From contig JAQGHK010000199.1 in assembly GCA_028288875.1 (NCBI GenBank), forward strand, positions 1 through 6,146: DNA of 6,146 bases, read 5' to 3'. This DNA is from Phycisphaerales bacterium. Its GTDB lineage: Bacteria > Planctomycetota > Phycisphaerae > Tepidisphaerales > Tepidisphaeraceae. Below the pieces are notes generated by a model. That model ran no database searches. It was given only the letters and a program-made list of their open reading frames with translations, and had not been told where the DNA came from. Numbering within the stretch: position 1 is the first letter of the stretch; the number at the start of each line of letters is the position of its first letter. Below are positions 1-4,942 of the stretch, piece by piece. The position numbers and the translations under genes were made by a program.

Positions 1-645
1 GGTCGTGGCGATCTGGCGGACGCGGTGCAGGCAAGCGTCAAAGTCGCCGCGAATCTGCAGCGTCTGTGCGCCGTAATCGAGCGCCTGACTGAGCTTGCCG
101 AAGCTGATCTTGCCGCTGCCGATGAAAACGACGCCCTGCATCTCGGACATGCTGGCGTACATCGCCAGGCTGGCCGAGGTGTTGCCGGTGCTGGCGCAGG
201 CGACGCGGTTGGCCCCCACCATCTTGGCGTGGGTGAACGCCGCCGTCATTCCATTGTCTTTGAAACTTCCGGAAGGATTCAGTCCTTCGTACTGAAGCTG
301 CAATTTGCCCGGCTTCATGCCGACGTGCTTGCCGAGCAGATCGGCGCTTTGCAGCATCGTTCGGCCTTCACCGATGGTGACGACGTCAGACTCTTTGTTG
401 TAGAACGGGAAGAGTTCGCGGAAGCGCCAGACGCCGGAGAAATCCAGCTTGCCTTCCACCTCGGTGCCCTTGGTGGCCCAGCGTTTTTCAAAGAACGACA
501 GCGACTTGGGCACCTGCAGCTTGTCCCAGTTGTATTGGATGTCCAGCAGACTGCCGCACTTGGGGCAGGCGACATGGACTTCGTCCACGCCGAAGGTCGC
601 GGCACAGGCGGGATTGACACATTTTTGAAACGCGCGGTCGGTCAT
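1..645 (-). CDS. thrC: Threonine synthase, N-terminal 215 residues (3' end beyond window)
   Basis: Threonine synthase converts O-phospho-L-homoserine and water to L-threonine and phosphate with pyridoxal phosphate (PLP), the last step of threonine biosynthesis in the cytoplasm. The frame is open from an ATG at 645-643 to the left edge. Residues 9-30 form a zinc-ribbon-like module with Cys9, Cys14, Cys27 and Cys30 (CX4C...CPKC), as in many bacterial and archaeal homologues. The fold-type II PLP core follows: GLNPSGSFKDNGM at 121-133, with Lys129 as the expected Schiff-base lysine, and ASTGNTSAS at 151-159 as the phosphate-binding loop. Full-length relatives are about 400-480 residues, so about half is missing. 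No Shine-Dalgarno sequence precedes the ATG; the next in-frame methionine is too far inside the zinc ribbon to be the start. The gene points the same way as the Nudix-protease operon but lies 393 bases away, so it probably has its own promoter. Cysteate or threonine dehydratase relatives are less likely because of the zinc ribbon plus the SFKD context. Confidence 0.95.
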   Translation of the reverse strand, partial: MTDRAFQKCVNPACAATFGVDEVHVACPKCGSLLDIQYNWDKLQVPKSLSFFEKRWATKGTEVEGKLDFSGVWRFRELFPFYNKESDVVTIGEGRTMLQSADLLGKHVGMKPGKLQLQYEGLNPSGSFKDNGMTAAFTHAKMVGANRVACASTGNTSASLAMYASMSEMQGVVFIGSGKISFGKLSQALDYGAQTLQIRGDFDACLHRVRQIATT

Positions 646-656
646 GAGCAAGTCGC

Positions 657-665
657 AGTTTAGCA
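657..665 (-). promoter_or_regulatory. Candidate extended -10 element for thrC
   Basis: On the minus strand the sequence reads TGCTAAACT, an extended -10 (TGN) followed by TAAACT, which matches four of six positions of TATAAT. It ends 11 bases before the thrC ATG. Transcription would start within a few bases of the start codon, giving a very short leader or none, which fits the lack of a Shine-Dalgarno sequence. No recognisable -35 is present. A second possible promoter lies further upstream at 730-765. Confidence 0.3.
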
Positions 666-729
666 GAGGATGAGTTAGGCACTAGGGGCGAACGTAAGTC
701 ATGAGAATCGCGCCGGTTTTGTTCCGTCT

Positions 730-765
730 ATTTTACTTTGTACTTTCGGCAAAAATTCGACGCAA
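730..765 (-). promoter_or_regulatory. Alternative candidate promoter for thrC
   Basis: This is the most AT-rich part of the gap. On the minus strand TTGCGT (765-760) is followed after 17 bases by TACAAA (742-737), a weak -35/-10 pair. Immediately downstream is TAAAAT (735-730), five of six matches to the -10 consensus but without a well-spaced -35. Use of this site would leave a leader of about 80 bases before thrC. This rests on motif matching only. Confidence 0.25.
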
Positions 766-774
766 GCGACGCAA
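758..774. repeat. Short tandem direct repeat, CGACGCAA twice
   Basis: CGACGCAA occurs at 758-765 and again at 767-774, separated by one base (period 9). On the minus strand this is TTGCGTCG twice. It sits about 115 bases upstream of thrC and overlaps the possible -35 at 760-765, so it could be a binding site for a regulator. Chance duplication of a nine-base word is also possible. Confidence 0.4.
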
Positions 775-852
775 TACTCAACAGTTACGGCAGTCAAATC
801 ACGCGCACGAGCGCACCACAAATTACCCATACCGCCATGTGACTTAGGTACA

Positions 853-882
853 GTCGGCCTGACCCACGAGTGGCTGGCCGAC
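853..882. repeat. Hairpin-forming inverted repeat, possible dispersed element
   Basis: GTCGGCC at 853-859 pairs perfectly with GGCCGAC at 876-882. Inside, CCA (864-866) and TGG (871-873) can pair around a CGAG tetraloop, so the whole forms a compact stem with one internal loop. It lies in the gap between the protease and thrC, about 157 bases past the protease stop. Neither strand has a T-tract after the stem, so it is not a classic intrinsic terminator. It could be part of a dispersed repeat family or an RNA end-protecting structure. Confidence 0.5.
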
Positions 883-989
883 ACGATGGCGGCGGGCGAA
901 AAGACGAGGTTGGCGGACAGAGTGTTCATCGCACTCCAAGGCAACGCTGCGCCGACCGTTCCGGCAACGATCGCCACCCCGTTTTACCG

Positions 990-1003
990 CGGCCGCGTGG
1001 CCG
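990..1003 (-). terminator. Weak candidate terminator hairpin after the protease gene
   Basis: On the minus strand, starting 35 bases past the protease TGA, CGGCC and GGCCG form a five-base-pair all-GC stem around the loop ACGC. The bases that follow are not U-rich (CGGTAAAACGG), so intrinsic termination would be atypical. In a sequence this GC-rich such a short stem may be accidental. Confidence 0.2.
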
Positions 1004-1038
1004 TGTCGGCCATAAACCAGTCGTTTTTGAGAATTTAT

Positions 1039-2076
1039 TCAATACCGCCGGCCGCGGGCGGTGTCGCGCTTGCGCTGGTTTTCGCTGGCCCGTTCGAGCG
1101 TCTTTTTCTCGCCGCTGGTCAGGCTGTGCATGCCGCTTTGGGCGACCTTTTCGAGGATCTGATCGACGGCCGTCGCCTCAGCCGACTCGGCCTCCCGCGA
1201 CTTGCGCTCGCGACGCTCAGCGATCCACGATTTTTTCTTCGGCTTGAGCTTCGCTTCGGGGATGACGGCGTAGCTTTGGGAGTCGTACCCCTCCGCCCCG
1301 TTCGCGAGCAGTTGCTGGCGCATCATGTAACAGGCGTAAAACCCAAAACCGGCCAAGATGACCAGGCCGAAATTGCCCGTCGCCAAGGCAAACGCCCCGC
1401 CGCCGACCGAGGCAAACATGCCGATCTCGGTCGTCAGCTTCATTGATCGGTAGTAACCCATCCGCGGCCAAAGCGCGGCTTGGAGCATTTGGCCGCCATC
1501 CAGCGGAAAGATCGGCAGCAGATTGAACACCAGCAGCGACCAGCTCATCTCGTACACCCAGTACGTGAACCGGATGGTTTCCAGCGTGGCCGCGCTATGG
1601 GAGAAAAACGGGAACGGGTGATAGGTGAACGGGCTGGCCGGCAGCCAACCGGTCATGACAAAAAGGATGATCCCGGTCACCACGCAAATCAGCACGTTCA
1701 CCGCCGGCCCGCCGGCGACAGTGATAAACGTCGGCAACGGCCGTTGTGGCGGAGCGCATAACGCCAGGCCGCCCAGCGGGTGCATGACAATTTCATCCGC
1801 ACTGCCGCCAACCCACCGGCAGGCGAAGCAATGGCCGAATTCGTGCAGCAGCACGATCGTGAACAGGGCCGCCATGCTGCTGAGCCGGTCCTGATACCCG
1901 AAGCCAATGCCGACGCCGAAGAGCAGGCCCAGCGTGATCGTGATCAGCAGCATAGAATGCGCGCGGACATCGATCCCAAAGATGCGAAACAGCGGGACCG
2001 AGCCGTACCAGAGCCACAGCATCATCCCGCCGTTGCCGACACGCCCGCGGCTGTAATCCCGATCCTGATAACCCAT
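1039..2076 (-). CDS. Site-2 protease family intramembrane metalloprotease (M50) with basic C-terminal tail
   Basis: This 345-residue protein is a zinc metalloprotease predicted to cut substrates within the membrane. The catalytic HEFGH motif is at 78-82 (zinc ligands His78 and His82, catalytic Glu79) and the second motif, NLLPIFPLDGG, is at 185-195, with Asp193 as the third expected zinc ligand. Hydrophobic segments lie at about 43-60, 66-86, 114-143, 172-190 and 218-252. GIDVRAH at 34-40 resembles the entry segment common in the family. There is no PDZ or CBS domain. The tail (about 275-345) is highly charged; residues 304-334, with ILEK...SLTSGEKKTLERAS, resemble the short C-terminal helical module found on some rhomboid proteases (DUF6576-like, from memory). 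The ATG at 2076 is preferred over an upstream in-frame one because it follows the Nudix stop by one base (TGA-G-ATG), and AGGG lies seven bases before it. The substrate is unknown. Confidence 0.9.
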   Translation of the reverse strand: MGYQDRDYSRGRVGNGGMMLWLWYGSVPLFRIFGIDVRAHSMLLITITLGLLFGVGIGFGYQDRLSSMAALFTIVLLHEFGHCFACRWVGGSADEIVMHPLGGLALCAPPQRPLPTFITVAGGPAVNVLICVVTGIILFVMTGWLPASPFTYHPFPFFSHSAATLETIRFTYWVYEMSWSLLVFNLLPIFPLDGGQMLQAALWPRMGYYRSMKLTTEIGMFASVGGGAFALATGNFGLVILAGFGFYACYMMRQQLLANGAEGYDSQSYAVIPEAKLKPKKKSWIAERRERKSREAESAEATAVDQILEKVAQSGMHSLTSGEKKTLERASENQRKRDTARGRRY

Positions 2077-2077
2077 C

Positions 2078-2614
2078 TCAGTGCCCTGCCTTCCGCTTGG
2101 CCTGAAATAGCAGCAGCGTGGTGATGGTTTTGGCATCGACAATGTCGCCTTCAATGACCATCCGCAGGGCTTCCTCGAACTTCATCGGCTGCAGCTCGAT
2201 CTGCTCGCCGACGTCTTTCTCGCCGGCATGGGGCAGCAGCTCCGTGGCCAGGTAGGCGTGCATTTTTTCGGTCATCACGCCCGGCGAGGAATAGAAGCTG
2301 CCGATGCGGGTGAGCTTGCCGGCGATGTAGCCGGTTTCTTCCATCAGCTCTCGGCCGGCACAGTTGATGGGCGTTTCGCCGGGGTCGATCGTGCCGGCGG
2401 GCAGTTCCAGCAGGTGCTCGCCGACGGCATAGCGATATGTCTTGATCATCATGATCCGCCCGTCCGGCAGCACGGGAAGAATGACGGCCGCGCCGGGGTG
2501 GACGACGAGCTCACGCTTGTGCTTACGCCCCTCGCCGTCGACGAGGTGATGCAGCTCTAAGTTCACTTTGGTGCCGGCGTAGAGCACCTGTTTATCCGTC
2601 ACGCGATCGTCCAT
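2078..2614 (-). CDS. Nudix hydrolase, ADP-ribose pyrophosphatase type
   Basis: This 178-residue cytoplasmic enzyme is predicted to hydrolyse ADP-ribose or a related nucleoside diphosphate derivative to AMP plus a phosphorylated sugar. The full Nudix box GX5EX7REUXEEXGU runs from Gly74 to Tyr96, with Glu80, Arg88, Glu89, Glu92 and Glu93 all present for metal binding. The segment YSSPGVMTEKMH follows at 108-119; a proline about 15 residues after the box (Pro111) is the known hallmark of the ADP-ribose subgroup. The N-terminal part (about 8-60) has the strand pattern of that family's dimerisation region, ending in MMIKTYRYAVGEHLLELPAG. The length is close to NudF/YqkG-type enzymes. The ATG at 2614 is chosen because upstream codons in the longer open frame cover the divergent promoter and antiporter gene. 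A perfect TATAAT lies seven bases before it. It is the first gene of an operon with the membrane protease. Other nucleoside diphosphate sugars are possible substrates. Confidence 0.93.
   Translation of the reverse strand: MDDRVTDKQVLYAGTKVNLELHHLVDGEGRKHKRELVVHPGAAVILPVLPDGRIMMIKTYRYAVGEHLLELPAGTIDPGETPINCAGRELMEETGYIAGKLTRIGSFYSSPGVMTEKMHAYLATELLPHAGEKDVGEQIELQPMKFEEALRMVIEGDIVDAKTITTLLLFQAKRKAGH
2084..2087 (-). promoter_or_regulatory. Ribosome binding site deciding the protease start
   Basis: AGGG on the minus strand ends seven bases before the ATG at 2076. It lies inside the last codons of the Nudix gene. Together with the TGA-G-ATG junction this supports initiation at 2076 by translational coupling and argues against the longer frame that begins at 2154. 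Confidence 0.5.
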
Positions 2615-2621
2615 GCCGGCG

Positions 2622-2627
2622 ATTATA
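2622..2627 (-). promoter_or_regulatory. Consensus -10 box for the Nudix-protease operon, leaderless type
   Basis: On the minus strand this is a perfect TATAAT. Exactly seven bases (CGCCGGC) separate it from the Nudix ATG, so transcription should begin at or next to the A of the start codon. That arrangement is typical of leaderless mRNAs, known from actinobacteria and Deinococcus among others. No good -35 is seen at 16-18 bases upstream; TTCCGC is the nearest. There is no Shine-Dalgarno sequence, which agrees with leaderless initiation. Confidence 0.6.
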
Positions 2628-2653
2628 GCCGACGGCCAAGATGTCGCGGAAGA

Positions 2654-2681
2654 TTGCAAAGTATCGGCCGATGCGTATTCA
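2654..2681 (+). promoter_or_regulatory. Candidate promoter for the antiporter gene
   Basis: TTGCAA (2654-2659) and TATTCA (2676-2681) are separated by 16 bases, a plausible but weak -35/-10 pair. TATTCA ends six bases before the ATG at 2688, so this transcript would also begin at or very near its start codon. AAGAGG at 2681-2686 looks like a Shine-Dalgarno sequence but is only one base from the ATG, too close to work normally. Confidence 0.3.
2663..2672. promoter_or_regulatory. Ten-base perfect palindrome in the divergent promoter region
   Basis: ATCGGCCGAT is self-complementary. It lies between the candidate -35 and -10 of the antiporter promoter and upstream of the Nudix -10, a good place for an operator acting on both directions. 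Being short and GC-rich, it could also arise by chance. Confidence 0.3.
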
Positions 2682-2687
2682 AGAGGC

Positions 2688-4754
2688 ATGACCGTCGTAA
2701 GTCCGCTCGCCCTGCTGTTGCTCCAGATCGCCATCATCCTGGCGGCGAGCCGGCTCATGGGGGCTCTTTTTGCCAAAATGCGCCAGCCGCAGGTGATCGG
2801 CGAGATCATCGCGGGCTTGTTGCTCGGGCCGAGCCTGTTCGGGGCAATCTGGCCGGGGGCATCTGCGGTCCTGTTTGGCGATAAATCCTCGCTGAACACG
2901 CTGAACATGCTGGCCCAGATCGGGGTGCTGCTATTCCTGTTTCTGGTGGGGCTGGAGTTTGACCCGAAAATCATTCGCCAGCGCGGCAAGACGGCGGTGG
3001 CCATCAGCATCAGCGGCATTTTCGTGCCGTTCGTGCTCGGCTTTGGCATCACCTACCCGCTGAAATTCCTGTTCGACGCCACACACCAGGCGCACCTGTT
3101 TCCGACGGCCTTATTCATGGGCGCGGCGATGAGTGTGACGGCCTTCCCCGTGCTGGCCCGCATCGTCACCGAACGAAACCTGCAACGCACCGATGAAGGC
3201 GGCCTGGCCATCGCCGCTGCGGCGATTGATGACGTGCTGGCGTGGACGATGCTGGCGGTGGTGGTCGCCTTCGTGCCGGCCGCGGATTCCGCGCATAACC
3301 TGCACCCGGCCGCCGTGATCGGCCTGGCCATCCTTTACGTCGCGGTGATGTGGTTCCTGGTCCGGCCGTTCCTGAAGCGCGTGCAGGCGGTCGTGATGCG
3401 GCAGGACGAAGTCAGCACCGGCACGCTAGCCGTGCTGCTGCTGACGATGCTGCTGAGTGCTTATGCGACCGAAACGATCGGCGTGCACGCCCTGTTCGGC
3501 GCATTCGTGGCCGGCCTGGTGATGCCCAAGACCGGCAAGTTTGTTGAAGAGGTGACGCTGCGGATCGAGTCGTTCGTCGTCGTCTTCATGCTGCCGCTGT
3601 TCTTCGCATTCGCCGGGCTGAAGGTCGATCTGCGCAAGCTGTTCCACCCGGACATGCTGGCCTACACCGCTTTGCTGACGGCCATCGCCTGCCTGGGCAA
3701 GCTTGGCGGGGCCAGCATCGCCGCTTACATGACGGGGCTGGGAAAGCGCAAGAGCCTCACGCTCGGCGTCCTGATGAACACTCGCGGGCTGATGGAGCTG
3801 ATCATCCTCACCGTCGGCCTGCAATTGAAGGTCATCAACGAAACCGTCTACGGCATGATGATCATCATGGCGCTGGTGACCACCGGCATGGCGGCCCCGC
3901 TGATCGAGCTGCTGCTGCCGCGCATCGCGAAGAAGAAAGAAGACAAGATCTACAGCGTGCTGATCCCCATCGCCAAGCCCGACAGCGGCGGCCCGCTGAT
4001 GCAGATGGCCGGCTACCTGACCGAAGTCGATAAAGACCACCGCCGCCTATGCGCCATCCACCTGGCCCGCCCCACGGACTCCCAAATGTTCGCCAGCTTC
4101 GCCGGCGACGTGCTGGAACCCAAACTGCTGGAAGAGATGGCCCCGCTGCTGGCCGAGGCAGAATCGAACGCGATGACCGTCGAGCCGATGGCCCATTTCA
4201 GCCGCGACGTGCCGAGCGATATTGCCCGCACGGTGCACCAGCAGAACATCGATCTGGTGTTGATGGGCTACCACACGCCCGTCTGGGGCCGCAGCCTGCT
4301 GGGCGGCATCGTGCATCGCGTGATGACGGCCGCGGATTGCGACGTAGCGGTGTTCGTCGATCGCAATTTCGATAAGCCGACGCGGATCCTTGTGCCGTTC
4401 ATGGGCAGCAGCCATGACAAGTTGGCGCTGGACATGGCCGGCCGAATCGCCAGGGCGACCGGGGCGGCGATTTCGATCATTCATGTTACGGACAGCGGCA
4501 ACACGGCCCAGCCGACGATCGATAAAGCCTTCACCGACCCGACGCAGAAGGCGGCCGTGAATATCAAGGTGGTCCCGAGCGACACGCCGGCGGATGCGAT
4601 CCTGTCAGAAATCACCGATCACGATCTGGTCGTCATCGGTGTGGCGGAAGAATGGGGCCTGGAGTCGTCGCTGATCGGGATCCGCGCCGAACGCATCGCG
4701 ACGGATTGCCCGGCGTCGATGCTGATCGTTCGCCGCTACGGGCGCAGTGGTTGA
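2688..4754 (+). CDS. CPA2 family cation/proton antiporter with two C-terminal USP-like domains
   Basis: This 688-residue inner-membrane protein is predicted to exchange Na+ or K+ for protons. Residues 1-415 form the Na+/H+ exchanger core with about 13 hydrophobic segments (roughly 5-24, 33-50, 72-90, 103-125, 138-158, 172-197, 206-227, 245-262, 265-281, 295-313, 324-346, 356-378 and 388-412). Conserved landmarks are PQVIGEIIAGLLLGP (34-48), the ion-site pair Asp181-Asp182 in AIDDVLAW, GVHALFGAFVAGLVMP (265-280) and NTRGLMELI (364-372). The soluble tail has two USP-like alpha/beta domains, about 419-557 and 563-684, both with degenerate nucleotide loops. The architecture recalls plant CHX-type and bacterial USP-tailed CPA2 proteins. 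The ATG at 2688 is preferred because the membrane core begins right after it and an upstream in-frame ATG at 2613 would overlap the start of the divergent Nudix gene. There is no TrkA-N domain, unlike KefC. The transported ion cannot be fixed from sequence. Confidence 0.92.
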   Translation: MTVVSPLALLLLQIAIILAASRLMGALFAKMRQPQVIGEIIAGLLLGPSLFGAIWPGASAVLFGDKSSLNTLNMLAQIGVLLFLFLVGLEFDPKIIRQRGKTAVAISISGIFVPFVLGFGITYPLKFLFDATHQAHLFPTALFMGAAMSVTAFPVLARIVTERNLQRTDEGGLAIAAAAIDDVLAWTMLAVVVAFVPAADSAHNLHPAAVIGLAILYVAVMWFLVRPFLKRVQAVVMRQDEVSTGTLAVLLLTMLLSAYATETIGVHALFGAFVAGLVMPKTGKFVEEVTLRIESFVVVFMLPLFFAFAGLKVDLRKLFHPDMLAYTALLTAIACLGKLGGASIAAYMTGLGKRKSLTLGVLMNTRGLMELIILTVGLQLKVINETVYGMMIIMALVTTGMAAPLIELLLPRIAKKKEDKIYSVLIPIAKPDSGGPLMQMAGYLTEVDKDHRRLCAIHLARPTDSQMFASFAGDVLEPKLLEEMAPLLAEAESNAMTVEPMAHFSRDVPSDIARTVHQQNIDLVLMGYHTPVWGRSLLGGIVHRVMTAADCDVAVFVDRNFDKPTRILVPFMGSSHDKLALDMAGRIARATGAAISIIHVTDSGNTAQPTIDKAFTDPTQKAAVNIKVVPSDTPADAILSEITDHDLVVIGVAEEWGLESSLIGIRAERIATDCPASMLIVRRYGRSG

Positions 4755-4766
4755 GGTATTTCTGAT

Positions 4767-4808
4767 CCCCTCTCCCGGTATGGCCGGGAGAGGGTTAGGG
4801 TGAGGGCT
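4767..4808 (+). repeat. Hairpin repeat unit 1 (CCCTCTCCC type), possible terminator of the antiporter gene
   Basis: CCCTCTCCCGG (4768-4778) and CCGGGAGAGGG (4784-4794) form a perfect 11-base-pair stem with loop TATGG. The tail TTAGGGTGAGGG follows. The unit begins 12 bases after the antiporter stop codon. Read on the other strand, its tail encodes PHPNPLP, a peptide I recognise as a frequent spurious translation of a dispersed bacterial repeat. The stem could terminate or protect antiporter mRNA although no T-tract follows. Confidence 0.8.
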
Positions 4809-4831
4809 GGCGACGAAAAGCTCCATAGCAA

Positions 4832-4856
4832 CGAACGCGGGCTGACGCTCGGTTCG
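4832..4856. repeat. Small hairpin between the two inverted repeat units
   Basis: CGAAC (4832-4836) pairs with GTTCG (4852-4856), and GCG (4837-4839) with CGC (4846-4848), leaving a six-base loop and a three-base bulge. It lies near the centre of the 58-base spacer between units 1 and 2, so the whole intergenic region can fold as three consecutive hairpins or as one long one. Confidence 0.5.
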
Positions 4857-4866
4857 GCCCAGTCGA

Positions 4867-4906
4867 AGCCCTCACCCAACCTCTCCCGGCAATACCGGGA
4901 GAGGGG
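4867..4906 (-). repeat. Hairpin repeat unit 2, inverted copy of unit 1, possible terminator of the uronyl hydrolase gene
   Basis: On the minus strand this 40-base unit matches unit 1 almost base for base: one substitution in the loop (TATTG against TATGG) and two single-base deletions in the tail. The internal stem is CCTCTCCCGG (4880-4889) with CCGGGAGAGG (4895-4904). It starts 36 bases past the hydrolase stop codon. Each unit therefore lies just after one of two convergent genes in the same relative orientation, like a pair of REP-type elements or a bidirectional terminator. Confidence 0.8.
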
Positions 4907-4942
4907 CCGGAGGCGGCTCCAATGGACCGGTCTCTTCGCAGC

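Larger units (their letters stand above)
646..1038. other. Intergenic region without a convincing gene
   Basis: This gap separates the protease stop codon from the thrC start, both on the minus strand. It contains the candidate thrC promoters, the 9-base tandem repeat and a strong hairpin at 853-882. Its composition is locally less GC-rich than the flanking genes, especially around 700-800. The minus strand has a 92-codon open frame at 699-977, but it has no Shine-Dalgarno sequence, no recognisable family and an uneven composition, so I do not call it a gene. I see no tRNA, rRNA or known riboswitch here. Confidence 0.6.

Noticed and set aside
25..663. 212-codon open frame on the plus strand
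   Set aside because: It lies entirely antisense to threonine synthase, whose minus-strand frame has all family motifs. High GC keeps the opposite frame open.
699..977. 92-codon open frame on the minus strand in the thrC upstream gap
   Set aside because: No recognisable family, no Shine-Dalgarno sequence, and it runs through a hairpin and AT-rich promoter-like DNA. It may be repeat-derived.
886..1446. 186-codon open frame on the plus strand
   Set aside because: Mostly antisense to the C-terminal part of the site-2 protease; composition is typical of a shadow frame.
2077..2154. Upstream extension of the site-2 protease frame
   Set aside because: The 26 extra residues overlap the Nudix C-terminus. 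The TGA-G-ATG junction with AGGG before it is a better start.
2613..2687. Upstream start for the antiporter, adding 25 residues
   Set aside because: It would overlap the Nudix start codon on the other strand and leave no room for a promoter. The added residues are not membrane-like or family-conserved.
2615..3052. Upstream extension of the Nudix frame
   Set aside because: The extra 146 codons are antisense to the antiporter and would read through the divergent promoter. The Nudix family length is met from 2614.
3426..4040. 204-codon open frame on the minus strand, rich in His, Gln and Asp
   Set aside because: Antisense to the antiporter membrane core; the skewed composition reflects the complement of hydrophobic codons.
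4767..4906. CRISPR array or transposon ends
   Set aside because: Only two units in inverted orientation, no regular spacers, no target-site duplication I can see and no transposase gene in the window.
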